Source: Dastarcus helophoroides
Taxonomy: Eukaryota > Arthropoda > Insecta > Coleoptera > Bothrideridae
Reading direction: 5' to 3'
Length of the DNA: 64,000 nt
NCBI GenBank assembly: GCA_028583605.1
Contig: CM053329.1
Coordinates: forward strand, 37,447,992 to 37,511,991
The notes beneath the pieces are model-generated. The model saw only the letters and a program-made list of their open reading frames with translations, was not told the origin of the DNA and made no database searches. Made by a program: the position numbers and the translations under genes. How positions within the stretch are numbered: position 1 is the first letter of the stretch; the number at the start of each line of letters is the position of its first letter. This document shows positions 11,161 to 21,202 of this stretch, in pieces.

Positions 11161-12204
11161 TGAGGCAAGGGTCCGAATATTGGCCTCTATTTTGTTTTTT
11201 CCATATTACGTCCTACGTAGTTTGAATCTGACAATTGGCATATCGTTAGACTATAGACTTATTAATAAAACTTTCATTTTAATTGTTTTTTAGTTTATTA
11301 AAGCATTAAATTTATTCTAAACTGTGACCATTTCTTTGCTTGGGGTCAAAGTGTTTAAAATATGGGCCTCCTATAAAAACGAATAGAATGATATGTAACT
11401 CAAAATATAGACATACACTTTCACTGAAATTTGAATTTGGTCTAAAAAATTTTGCATCTAGCTGCCAGTGTCTTACTTTTTTACAAATTTGAATTTTTTT
11501 CTATCATCAAATTTAAGCTCAAACTTACGACTTTTTTTGCAGATATTTTAAATATTTCTGGATATTTTGAGTTTTTGTTATTCATAGTCAATCTCAAGAT
11601 TACAGTCAAAATTTTGAGAAAAGAAATTGTCGACATTTTCTCGACTATTTTTTAAAATGTAAGAAAAAAATTAAAATCTAATTTTAAGTTTAAATTAAAA
11701 AATACTTTTCCATTTCGATTCTTATAAAGTGGAAAATTAAAAAAAATACTTTGACCATTTATTTATTTCGATCATTTTCGAAACCAAATTCGATAATTTA
11801 ACACTTTCAGAAAAAAGGTATTTTATAATTTACGTTTCCTTTCTTCTGAATTTTGATTTTTTGAAAATTTCAACTTTAATCCTTTAACTTTAAATTCAAA
11901 ATTATTACATAATCTTCTCTAGAATAAATTCTTAATTTCTAAGTAAGTTTCAGTAAACAAGCTGTTTTAGAGACTTGCAGTTTTCTTTGAGACTATCTCT
12001 TATGAAATGTCAACATTTATTGGAAAAGTGCTTTACTACGTATTAAAATGAGAAAACGATCAACATTTTGAGAACGTCTGAAGGCAAAACTACAAAAAAG
12101 TCGAAATTTAACAAATAAATTCTCGAATTTAAAAAATTTGAACTCGGTTTTTAAAAAGAAAGTTGATATACCACAATCAGTAATAAGTTAAAATTTTCCA
12201 TAAG
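11160..12204. other. Gene-free AT-rich stretch
   Basis: No gene is seen. The segment at about 11742-11920 recurs in the same orientation at about 12584-12770; both contain CCAAATTCGATAATT, ACACTTTCAGAAAAAAG and TTTCCTTTCTTCTGAATTTT. The duplication brackets the family 3 element at 12205. Confidence 0.5.
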
Positions 12205-12395
12205 TGGTCCTTGGTTATCTTCAAAAATTGAAATACAAATCTTGTCTTCTGAAACCAAGAAAGATTAAAAAACACAACAAATGCTGCTGAAGATGATAGC
12301 TTGGCTATCGAAACGTGTTAAAGCAACCTTTGTTGTGTTGTTAACCTTTGTTGGTTTCAGGGGAGAGAGATTTGTATTTCAATGTTTAAAATTTT
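12205..12395 (+). mobile_element. Inverted-repeat element with hammerhead-like core (family 3), copy b
   Basis: The most compact full copy. The left arm is TGGTCCTTGGTTATC, then AAAATTGAAATACAAATC and AACCAAGAAAGATT. The right arm carries GTTGGTTTCAGG and GATTTGTATTTCAAT in inverse order. The centre holds CTGAAGA (12287-12293), a GATAGC-TTG-GCTATC stem II, GAAA (12310-12313), then ACGTGT with cleavage-position T at 12319. The flanking AACACAACAAA (12271-12281) and TTTGTTGTGTT (12329-12339) pair as stem I, so the inverted repeats extend the ribozyme helix. Confidence 0.8.
12287..12319 (+). ncRNA. Hammerhead-like ribozyme core, family 3
   Basis: Matches the hammerhead core CUGANGA / GAAA with a 6-bp stem II, a two-base-pair stem III (AC with GU) and an NUH cleavage triplet GUU. 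It deviates from the consensus by one unpaired U between CTGAAGA and stem II. Whether it self-cleaves cannot be told from sequence; the same deviation in copies a, c and d shows that it is a family trait. Confidence 0.55.
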
Positions 12396-12955
12396 CCAGA
12401 GAAAGTAAAAATTTTATAGAAAAAGTGTCCATTTTGAAATAAATTTAAAGTTGTCAAATAAAGTCTAAATTTCTAAGTAAGAAATTACAAAAAAAAAACT
12501 TTAGGTGGCAGAAAAATTCACAATTAAGTGCCTGATTTTTGGTTTAATGTAGAAATTTTGCTTTTAATGGTGAAATTCCAAATTTAAATACTTTGACCAT
12601 TTATGGACTTTATTGTAAAAATTTCGGTCATTTTCAAAACCAAATTCGATAATTGAACACTTTCAGAAAAAAGATATTTTATAATTTACGACGTTTCCTT
12701 TCTTCTGAATTTTAATTTTTTAAAAATTTTAACTTTAATCCTTAAATTGAAAATTATTACATAATCGACTTTCTTTTGAAATTTTAAATTTTTAACAAAT
12801 TGTACATTAAAAAAGCTAACAGAAAAATAACAAAGGGTAGTTTTAAAATTTGGAACCTTGAAGACACGATTTAAAAACAATTATATCCCAATATTTTTTC
12901 TTTCGAAATATCAAAATTTCATTCAAGGAAAAAATTTTAAATTGTGATTGAGAAA

Positions 12956-13049
12956 AGAATCTAGGATTCTGGATTCGTTGTGAGTTGCCTAAAGTTTAGG
13001 CCAGCTCTTAGGCACCCTTTCCGGGCCCATTGTGCTAGAATCTAGGATT
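12956..13049 (-). mobile_element. 68-bp LINE 3'-end insertion with target-site duplication
   Basis: The insert 12969-13036 is the reverse complement of the 3' end of the LINE at 28042-28521. It shares AGCACAATGGGCCCGGAAAG, CTGGCCTAAA, TTTAGGCAAC and the terminal CACAACGAATCCAG. It is flanked by a perfect 13-bp direct repeat, AGAATCTAGGATT, at 12956-12968 and 13037-13049. This is an extremely 5'-truncated target-primed insertion. Confidence 0.9.
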
Positions 13050-13738
13050 TTCCAGTTTAATTTTAAAATTTTTAAACAATTTAAATAACGTGGACAAAAT
13101 TTTGAATTGAATGGTAAACAGAAAAAACTTGAAATTTAAATAAAGCTCTCGCCTTTCAATATGGAAATTTTGACTTTTTTCTCGAAATCTGTCTCGAAAA
13201 TTCTAAATGAAAATCCAGATCACCTAATTCAAGTGAAAATGTAAGGAAAAAAACAAAATTGTAACACTGATAATTAAAAATAAAATTAGCATCTTGCAAA
13301 CAAAGGCGAAAATTGTTATTTGTTTATAAAAAATCGATTTGACGAAAATAATGATCATTTCAAGAAAAAATCAAATGTGTATAAAAGTTTCTTGAATTGT
13401 CAAATTTAAAAACGAGGATTAAGAAAAATAAAAAGAAATTGCAAAAGAAAAAAATTACAAAAAATGGAATTTTTAGACCAAAATCGAAATTTTGAATGAA
13501 AAACTCAAATTTTCTAAATTAAAGTCAAGATTTTAGGAGAAAATAAGTTCAGTATTCAGAGAAAAGTAACAAATTTTTCAAAAAGTATTTCGAAATTAAA
13601 AATATGGTAATAAAAATCTACGAAATTTTGAATTTCAAAATCTAAAAGTTATATCAGAACACTAGTATTTTCTCTCTTTTAATATCAAAATTTGCCGGCA
13701 TTTCAAAACTATTTTTTAATCTCGAGACTTCAAAATTT
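13050..13738. repeat. AT-rich decayed repeat with TCGAAATTTT motif
   Basis: No gene. Short runs such as AAATCGAAATTTTGA and GTCAAGATTTT recur irregularly, an old version of the motif that forms the satellites at 40 and 56 kb. Confidence 0.4.
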
Positions 13739-13870
13739 ATACGAGGGTAAATCAAATATGAACCGGATCATGTCGCCATGAAGGCGTTGGGAGTGTGCGC
13801 CTACTCTTAGACATGTTAAGTGAAGATATCACATGACTTCCTGCGCCCAAGCATATTTCGCTCTCGTCGT
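13739..13870 (+). mobile_element. Mariner-like terminal fragment
   Basis: The sequence ATACGAGGGTAAATCAAATA followed by TGAACCGGATC resembles the terminal repeat of insect mariner elements, which often open with ACGAGGGT and a nearby ATAAACCGG. Only one end is present and no transposase sequence follows. The call rests on that terminal motif. Confidence 0.4.
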
Positions 13871-13959
13871 TCGTAGGGATGCAACATCCTTTACAAAAGC
13901 ATCGATGTTTGAACATCGATATTTCTTTTAATAAAAAAACCGTGTCTCAAATATCGGTA

Positions 13960-14440
13960 TTCTATTCCTCTATAGTTTTTACACTCTCCCCTATCTCCTT
14001 TCTTGAGTATTGGTACTAAGATGCCAATTTTTCAGTCCATTGGTACTTTGCTTTCCTTCCATGCTTGGTTATAGATTTCTGTTAATATTTGAATCCCTTT
14101 AGGGCCCAAATTCTTCAACATGTCGCCAGTGACCAGTAACCTGACGCTTATCCTTTTTTGATAGGTTTTATGGCCTCTACGACATCCTCCGACTGTATCT
14201 CTTCTGAGCTCTTGTAGAGCCATGTTCTTCTCTTTCATTCTCCAATTCATTGCTGTTGTCCGTGCGTAGTAGTTTTTCGAAATACTGTTTCCATCTACTC
14301 ATTATTTGATGCCCTTCATTTAGCACATTCCCTTCTTTATCTTTGATTTTTTTGTTTCAGCTGGCTTATCTCGTACTCTTGCTTTTTTAATGATTTTTTA
14401 GAATAGCTTTTGGTTTGTGTAAACGTCTTTTTCCATTTTA
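13960..14440 (-). pseudogene. LINE reverse-transcriptase fragment (N-terminal RT region)
   Basis: Read on the minus strand, this stretch encodes the region just before and at the start of a non-LTR reverse transcriptase: KIIKKAR, IKDKEGNVLNEGHQIMSRWK with QYFEKLL, then MLKNLGPKGIQILTEIYNQA with WKESKVPMD, and finally ILVPILKKGDRGECKNYRGI. It breaks off there. A frameshift separates the first and second blocks, and the W after PMD is a stop codon. The pattern fits RTE/CR1-like arthropod LINEs. It may belong to the same family as the 5' fragment at 15850-16750, but the two do not overlap, so this is inference. Confidence 0.8.
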
Positions 14441-14487
14441 TAATCAAAAATGCTAACGGAACATTTGTTAGCATTCGAGTTATATAT

Positions 14488-14530
14488 ACCAAACTGACGA
14501 GATCTAACAAGATCGAAACCGGTCTTTGGT
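14488..14530 (+). ncRNA. Canonical hammerhead ribozyme motif (family 4)
   Basis: All core elements are present in order. Stem I 3' strand ACCAAA (14488-14493), CTGACGA (14494-14500), stem II GATC-TAACAA-GATC (14501-14514) and GAAA (14515-14518) come first. Stem III ACCGGT contains two base pairs around a CG loop, followed by cleavage-position C at 14524 (triplet GUC). Stem I 5' strand TTTGGT (14525-14530) pairs perfectly with ACCAAA. Further out, GTTA and TAAC can pair across an internal loop. The arrangement is type I (open at stem I) with a minimal stem III, as described for Penelope-like elements and retrozymes. No second copy of its flanks was found here. Confidence 0.85.
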
Positions 14531-14540
14531 TTCCAAACTA

Positions 14541-15850
14541 ACTAATAAATGTTCAAACCTATTGGTCTGTAGTAAGTCTACAACTAATTAACATCCTCAA
14601 CACACAAAAATTGTTATCTTGGTTGACGTGTAACTTAATTTTTAATATAAATTTGTTATTTTTTATGCTGTACCTTAGCATAATATATTCATTTAAAATT
14701 AGTTTTATTACCTCCCGACAGAGTGGATATTTTTATAACGCGAAAGACGATTTTAATAACGTAACAGTCTCGTCTCATTTTAAGAATTACTTCGTCACAT
14801 TTTTTTGGAGAAGCGACTTAATTAAAATAAATAAGATTTAGACAAGCTTCCGTGGGAAGCACCGATAGCTTGAATTTAATTTATGTTCTTCCGGGCTTAG
14901 GAAGACCGAAATAAATTATTGAATGTTATCTTTGTCAGTTTTCTTTTCTATTAGGACAACATAATTATATTCATGCGTCCTGGGAATCCTGATAACAAAG
15001 TTATTTGCCAGCACGCATTCGGGGATTCCAATTTCCTGTTAAATTGTATACCTAATTTAGGGGTTTTTGATCTACAGCACGCATTGTCCTCGAATAATTC
15101 TATCACGCTTTGATATTAGAAGAATTAGAGGGCGCCTTACACGAAGATAGGAAACTAGCTTGATAAGGCTGACATCAAAGTGTTACAGTAATTATTTTCC
15201 CTCGATGTCAATAAAAGTTTCTAATATTAGTGTCTGCAATATGACTGGATATGATTTTTTAACCATTTAGTCGTAAATATAAGACTACAAAGAAAATTGG
15301 GCAGGTATAGGGCTGCTATTTAGCATTTATTACTTTAAATTTTTAGGGAAAAAGAAAGGTCTTATCTTCATCAAAATTTCTAATTTAAACTTTAAATTTT
15401 CATTTCCTTTAAGACATCTTTTTACATAAATTAACTTTTTTCTAACTTTTAATTTTTTTAATTTCGTATTTTAGTTCAAAACCTCTAGAAATAAGTCAAA
15501 ATTTTCGAAAAAAAGATTACCATTATTAGAAATAGACCAAGTTATGAGTTAACAATAAAAATTTCCAAATAAAAAGCAAATTCTCAAAATTTAGAACCAA
15601 ATTTTTAAATCACAGATTATCTAGAAGTCGTTAATTTTTAAGTAAAAAGTCTGAATTTGTGTTCCGTACTTTGGTTAAAAATTCCATATTCTTGTAATTT
15701 CAGATTTTTCTCAAAATCAATAATTTTTTCCTAAAATTTTGTATAACACCAAATTTTCAAATTTTGTTTTTATAAATTGTTAAATTTTCTCGGAAATGTT
15801 TTCTTAAAATTTGGAGTGCAATTTTAATTTTAATGGATACAAATGATGAA
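14541..15850. other. Gene-free stretch downstream of the hammerhead
   Basis: No credible gene is seen. Short hairpins occur at 14844-14865 (AGCTTCCGTGGGAAGC) and 14885-14906 (GTTCTTCCGGGCTTAGGAAG). The segment 14950-15240 is less AT-rich. Any of this could belong to the element that carries the hammerhead, whose boundaries I could not define. The 15.3-15.8 kb part is AT-rich decayed repeat. Confidence 0.35.
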
Positions 15851-16398
15851 AATCATATAAAAGAAAACGCAGAAAATTTCATCAAAAGGTATTTATAGGA
15901 AGAAATAAAGGTAGAAAGGGCACAGAAAATAGGAGAAAGAGCTTGTCTAATAAGAAAGAAAGAGTATGGGGATAAACTAAAAATAATGAAAAAAAGAGTA
16001 ACCTAAAATCAATAAAGGAAGAAAGAATATTTATAAATGAAGATCTAACGAGAAAGGAAATGTAGATGCCAAAACGAACTGAGAGAAAAAGCAAAAACTC
16101 TTAGAAATCAAGGTAAAATAGTTAAAATTGGATTCAAAAAGCTTACAGTGAACGTAATTGAATGGAGATGGACTGGAGAGGAACAGAAAAAGAAAAATAT
16201 GTTAAAAAACTAATAGCATGGAAAAATATCGGATGGCTAGATAAACAACATACGGCTATGGAAAAGGATAGAAGTAAATTAAGAATAAATGCAAATATAA
16301 ACAAGAATCTCTCTAAAACAAATGAACTAACAAATACAAAAGATAGCAAAACAAATACAGAAAAACTGGCAATGAAAAGAACGAAACAAGGAGGATAG
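15850..16398 (+). pseudogene. LINE ORF1-like remnant
   Basis: Lysine- and glutamate-rich coding blocks lie directly upstream of a LINE endonuclease start. They run from ENFIKRYL near 15880 to EEIKVERAQKIGERACLIRK, then EERIFINEDLTRKEM, and end in the open frame 16162-16398. In-frame stops and frameshifts break it. Charged, coiled-coil-like ORF1 proteins of this kind precede ORF2 in many arthropod LINEs. The link to ORF1 comes mainly from position and composition. Confidence 0.65.
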
Positions 16399-16401
16399 AA
16401 G

Positions 16402-16750
16402 ATGCATGAGAACAAGGTGAGAATTATCAAACTAGCAACATGGAATATTAAAAGTCTGAGACGCAAAGAATATGAATTATTACAAGAATTGAGAAGCATG
16501 ATCTAGACATATTAGCGATTACAGGAACCAAAAGAAAGGGGAAGCAAAAAATCGAAATGTATGGTGAACACTCGATGATATTGAACGAAGTAGGAGGAGG
16601 AGAAGTGAGCAAAAGAAGAAATGGGTTGTATAATTGGCAACATGTGAAAAAACCAAAAGAAAAGGGAAGCAAAAAATCGAAACGTATGGTAGACACTCGC
16701 TGATATTGAGCGGAGTAAGAGAAGGAGAAGTGAACTTTCCTAGAGAGCAA
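16402..16750 (+). pseudogene. LINE ORF2 apurinic-type endonuclease, N-terminal fragment
   Basis: Starts MHENKVRIIKLATWNIKSLR, the hallmark N-terminus of LINE endonucleases (WN beginning the first catalytic block). After a frameshift near 16490 it continues DLDILAITGTKRKGKQKIEM. The next segment is disrupted by a tandem duplication of about 117 bp. The rest of the endonuclease and the reverse transcriptase are absent. This is a dead 5' fragment, in opposite orientation to the reverse-transcriptase fragment at 13960-14440. Confidence 0.8.
16526..16715 (+). repeat. 117-bp tandem duplication in the LINE endonuclease
   Basis: The block beginning AACCAAAAGAAAGGGGAAGC at about 16528 recurs at about 16645 with few changes, each time followed by AAAAAATCGAAA and then ACACTCG. 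The duplication explains two overlapping open frames with similar peptides on both strands. Confidence 0.8.
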
Positions 16751-17089
16751 CCACTGCTAGGTGACAGTGTTTCAACTGTTGGTAGTTCAGCTACCTTTGA
16801 TTCACTATACACGCCTGGAGAGCTGCATGAATTTGAGATCTAACTTGTATTCTACTTGCATACTTACTTAAATGTTTGAATATCTCAAAAAGTATATTAT
16901 TGGTCAGACCTAAGGCTAATTTGTGAAAGAAGATGTTTGTGAACTATGAAAGCTGTAATATCTGATTAAAGAGAATGTAAAGAATACATTTCGCTGCTTC
17001 TCAAACAAATTTCAATTTTATATCATATCAAATTTAGATTTTAATGTGGTTAGAAGATATTGGGGTGTACATAGTCCTAATAATTTTAC

Positions 17090-18385
17090 ATATTCTTAAG
17101 ATATTGTTAAATTTGGTTAGATAGTTCCAGAGTAATAAATAAATAAAGAGAAAAAAATATTTTGCAACATTTTCTTTAAAAATTCATTATAAATACAAAA
17201 ACGCCCTAAACTTAAAACTACGTTAGGTAGTTACTGTAGTGGATTTCTAGTTACTTTGCTATAAATATCTTAAACCTAACTTGTACAGGGTGTCCAAAAT
17301 TCAATGCCAAATTGGCTAAAATATGAAGCAATTTTTCTTCGTTTTTTCAAATAGAACACCCTGTATATTTTTTATGAGATACAGAATTAAAGAATAAGAA
17401 TTTTTTGTACTTACAAATATTTTGAAATTCTTAACGCTTAAGCAGATATTTGTCGGATTATTACAAATGGCACTTTCGAGGATACAAGATAAAAGATCAT
17501 AGATGACTTTGATGAAAATTAATTACCTTACAATTATTTTTTAATTGAATTTTCTTGTTAATAACAGGCTTTGTTCGTTCTTCCTTTGTATACATCACAT
17601 TTCCCGTATCAGTAAACCGTTCAAGCAGTCTTCTAAAAGTAACTTCTTCGGGATGCCTTCTTTCAGTATACCGACTAGCATAAAGTTTACTTGCTAATAG
17701 GCAATTCTTTTCACTTTCACCTAATACGAAAATCATATCTACAAGCTCATCTTTACTAAAATTTATTTTGAGGATCTATGAAATTAACCAAATTCTTTTC
17801 AGCGAATATTAAATCTGTCATTTAATTTTATGACAAGAACCTTTTTCAACTTTTTTCAACGCACTTTTTTTAGGGTCTAAGTTATTTGTAGTCCTAAGAG
17901 AGCTTGGCAGTTAACTTACAAAATAATTATAAGGTAATTAATTTTTATCAAAGACATCTCTGATTTTTTGTCTTGTATCCTAGTGTCGAGAGAGCCATAT
18001 GTAATAATCCGACGAATATCTTCTTAACCGTTAAAAATTTCGAAATATTTGTAGGTACAAAAAATATTCATTTTTTAATTCTTTGTCTCATAGAAAAAAA
18101 AATAGGCAGGGTGTTCTATTTGAAAAAACGAAGAAAAATTGCTTCATATTTTAGCCAATTCGGCATTGAATTTTGGACACCCTGTACAAGTTAGGCTTAA
18201 GATATTTATAGCAAAGTAACTGAAAATCCACTTCAGTAAACACCTATCGTAGTTTTAATTTTAGGATGTTTTTGTATTTTTAATGAATTTTTAAATAAAA
18301 TGTTGCAAAATATTTTTTTTATCTTTATTTATTTATTACTTTGGAACTATCCAACCAAATTTTACAATATCTTAGGAATATGTAA
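17090..18385. mobile_element. Large palindromic transposon-like element
   Basis: Two inverted arms of roughly 450 bp (17090-17540 and 17915-18385) surround a 375-bp centre. Landmarks are GTACAGGGTGTCCAAAATTC on the left and GAATTTTGGACACCCTGTAC on the right, plus CTTTGCTATAAATATCTTAA against its inverse. Outermost, AAGATATTGTAAATTTGG-type sequence matches CCAAATTTTACAATATCTT. The arms have drifted by substitutions and small indels. The centre codes for a transposase-like helix-turn-helix fragment. The ACAGGGTGTCC motif inside the arms may be an older transposon terminus. Confidence 0.75.
17497..17736 (-). pseudogene. Transposase-type helix-turn-helix fragment (DUF4817-like)
   Basis: The 79-residue frame reads MIFVLGESEKNCLLASKLYA, then SRYTERRHPEEVTFRRLLER and FTDTGNVMYTKEERTKPVIN. 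This matches the pattern of the helix-turn-helix domain (labelled DUF4817 in domain databases) found at the N-terminus of insect mariner-type transposase proteins: a G.C.KN...A..LY..R.P.RRHP...TF.RL..RF..TG motif. The catalytic domain is missing. The fragment sits in the centre of the palindrome, so it is probably the remains of the element's own transposase. Confidence 0.65.
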
Positions 18386-18518
18386 CGTTGTTAGAAAGAA
18401 ACCCAAAAATGTAAAAAAATACAGAAAGTTATCTTTAAAAAAATTCACCCTCAGCGGCTCACACTTTTTGGAGACACCCTGGACATATGACCATATTTTC
18501 CTGAAATACATTCTTATA

Positions 18519-18800
18519 GGGTAGATGTACCGTTTGTGGCCACTTTAAGCTTTTTTGTATGTTTAATTGAGATTTAAATATATTTAAATTAAATATTTAA
18601 TAAGAAAAAATAAATTAATCAAATCTTCAATTTATCAGGAATTGAAATATCAAAAGCCCAAATGTTTAAAATTTAATTTGTCATGCAAAATTAATTAAAA
18701 TTAATAATTACACCAATTTCACCAGTAGTGGCCATAGAAGCACTATTTTTGGCCATTTGCTGTTCCAGTTTTGGTCATAGTGCCTGACATTTTTTGCTGG
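18519..18800. repeat. Left terminal inverted repeat and subterminal motifs
   Basis: After the terminal repeat, the motif TGGCC(A/T) recurs: GTAGTGGCCATAG, TTTTTGGCCATTTGC and TTTTGGTCATAG. The same motif is clustered near the other end (21360-21440 and 21787-21812), for example TTTGTGGCCATGG and TTATGGCCATGG. Clusters of subterminal motifs are often transposase binding sites; that role is inferred. Confidence 0.6.
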
Positions 18801-18902
18801 AAGGGAATTATTAATAATATTATCTTAATTAACAATCAATGCATCACTTTATTTATTAAATAGCTAGACAAGACACAAAAATTAGTAATACACATAAAAT
18901 CA

Positions 18903-19473
18903 TCAATTTTTTTTAGCATTTTTGCGCGGTTTAACTGATTTTTTTGGGGCTAATTTTTTCTTAGCTTTTTCTTCCAATTTTTCTTGTTTAATTTTTTTTC
19001 TTCTTTCCTTATTTTCTTCCCTTTCGATTTTTTTAAGCTCTTTTTTTTCTTCTCTTTCGATTTTTTTAAGCTTCTTTCTTTCTTCTTCTGCGCTTTTCTC
19101 ATTCTCTTTAGCTTCCATTAGTTCGATCCACTTGTCAGCTGTGATTACGGAAGGTAAATGTTCTACCTTACGTTTTCGTGCCGTAGTCTTCTTTTTAGGC
19201 CACATACAAATTCCATCAATAACTTCGTCCAAAGACTTTCGACGCATTGAAATACTGTTCAAATGAGAAACATTAGTTGTACTAACGTCCTCAACTACAG
19301 GCTCTATAATACCTTCCATAACAACAGGTTCTTGAATAACTTCATCACTAGGATTACAATATTCGGGTTTTTATGATTATCTACGAGGATAGGAAATTCA
19401 ATCGCAAGAGGTACTTCACAGTCGGTAATTTGGTTAAGAGTATCAGAAGGATAGGAATCCAACAGTTCATCGA
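18903..19473 (-). pseudogene. Transposase tail exon with a one-base frameshift
   Basis: After the predicted acceptor the exon reads an acidic stretch ending near EFPILVDNHKNP. At the C-run near 19366 the frame changes, continuing as EYCNPSDEVIQEPVV into the open frame 19318-18903. That frame contains KRKVEHLPSVITADKWIELM and a long lysine/glutamate-rich coiled-coil tail ending KKSVKPRKNAKKN. Tails of this type follow the DDE domain in several insect pogo-like proteins. A single lost base explains the break. Alternatively the two parts belong to separate transcripts. Confidence 0.6.
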
Positions 19474-19605
19474 CTAAAAAAGTGCAAAAAAAAATATCAA
19501 ATTAAAATATAATTTAAAAATTTATAAATTATCCAAAGAATAGATCACTGAAATAAATTCAACATTGGGAGATTATTTTTTAACTGTTTTTTCAATTTTA
19601 CTCAC
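19474..19605 (-). other. Predicted transposase intron
   Basis: A 132-bp intron on the minus strand. The donor is GAAG|GTGAGT. The acceptor is preceded by a T-rich tract and reads TGCACTTTTTTAG|TCGATGAACTG. Splicing joins the main exon in phase to a downstream acidic stretch beginning VDELLDSYPSDTLNQI. Prediction from consensus sites only. Confidence 0.65.
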
Positions 19606-21202
19606 CTTCATGAAGATTAGACGCATCAAACTCAGGAAAAGAAAATTCGAAAACATTATCATTATGAGAAGCCAAAGGAGAAGGATTTTCAGAAACTAGA
19701 GGATGACAAAGTGGGGATTGCAATTTATTTTCCGGTTTGTCATCTTCAACAGCCTGGGCCCAAAAATTGTACAATGACTCGTGTTTATCACCAGTTTCCC
19801 AATCAATACCTGTAGCTTTGGCATTTTTGAATCGTTGTAATAGCTCAGGATTTATTTTACTCTCGATGTATTCTTGATGAGATAAGGCTTGCTGCATGGT
19901 TCTTTGCGAATTTATTTCATTAGAAATATTTTGATTGTTTTCTCGATCTTTCATTTCGACACACTTGCTATAGTCAACTGAATTCGCATTAAACGGACAT
20001 AAACCGCAAGCTTTAAATCCATTCTTTATGACAGTCGTAAAATCTTCTTCAGTAATAAGTTTAGATAAAAAAGCTGGAACGTTATGTTTCTGAACATCAA
20101 CACCATCAGTTTGTATACGCCAGTTTCTTATCAAATTTTTCCATCTTTGCTTCAAAGGAAAAAAAAAAGAAACGTCCAATGGTTGTAAAATATGCGTGGA
20201 GTGAGGTGGAAAACAGCACAGGATAATCTGTTTATCCTTACAAAATTTACTCAGATGAATGGACATATGAGAAACATGGCCATCCAAGAAAACTATCACA
20301 GGAAGTTGAATTTTGCGTTCAAGCAGGAATGGATAGAAAACATTCGTGAAATATTCGTAGAAAGATTCACTAGTCATCCACCCATTCTCGGATTTTCCTA
20401 TCCCCCAACCTTTGGGTGCCGAGTCAACGCAAATCTTAGGTAGTCGCTCATACTTGAAAATTGTCAGTGATGGTGCAAATTCTCCGGCAGCGTTTACATT
20501 AAAAAGTGTAGTAACATTTTCTTTTTCGTTTCCAGCAACATCATACACAGCTTTTCCCCTTTCTGCTAAAACAAGACCACCTTTTGGTGATAAATGAACT
20601 GCCGTCTCGTCCATGTCGAATACTCGTCGAGGATCATCAAGGATTTTAATATTTTCTCCCAGTTCTTCAGCTATATGAGAGAACCATGACCGTATACCAG
20701 ATTCAGTGACGATGGCTCGAGCCTTACAGAGGTGTTCAGCCCTTTTTTGACCCACACGTGGATGCCTCTTAAGAAATCCTTCAAACCACTTTCTTCCCGG
20801 GATATTATTTTTAAAAGGATTTTTTAAACCTTCTGCGTCGACTAATTGTTTCACTGAATGAATTAAGAAATCTCTATTTATAGGAAAACCCATTCTGCTG
20901 GTTCCTAATAGCCATTCTTCTAATTTTTCTTCAATATGATGGCCAAGTATAGACTCAGGTCCTACTCGACCTGTAGTTTCTGGTACTTTGCCTCGAAGTT
21001 TACTACGTAATGTAGTTCTTGGGACTTTATATTGATTACACGCCGTTGCAATAGCACAACCATTCTTCACTAATTCCAAAGCTTTTTGTAAGTCAGTTTC
21101 TGAGTAATTAAAAAATGTCCTTTTAGATTTTTCCTTTTGAATACCAGTTTTTGTTGATTTTGGAATTTTTTCAACGGGCTTCTGATTTTTCCTTGATGGC
21201 AT
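19606..21202 (-). CDS. Pogo/jerky-type DDE transposase, main exon
   Basis: Intact frame of about 534 residues from the ATG at 21202; unspliced reading stops at 19598. Domains in order: a psq-type helix-turn-helix (about residues 30-75: DLQKALELVKNGCAIATACN with YKVPRTTLRSKLRG); a CENP-B-type second DNA-binding domain (about 90-165, with KWFEGFLKRHPRV); and a DDE_1 catalytic domain. The likely acidic residues lie in FDMDETAVHL, VIVFLDGHVSHMS and STHILQPLDV. It would bind the terminal repeats and cut and paste the element. A GTGAGT donor at 19600-19605 follows the exon, and a TTGCAG acceptor lies 6 bases before the ATG, so a 5' untranslated exon is likely. It could still be active unless the tail is essential. 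Confidence 0.93.

Noticed and set aside
18922..19266. Plus-strand frame of 114 residues, rich in Ser and Phe
   Set aside because: Antisense of the lysine/glutamate-rich tail of the pogo-like transposase.
20192..20597. Plus-strand frames within the pogo-like transposase
   Set aside because: Antisense shadows of the intact minus-strand transposase exon.
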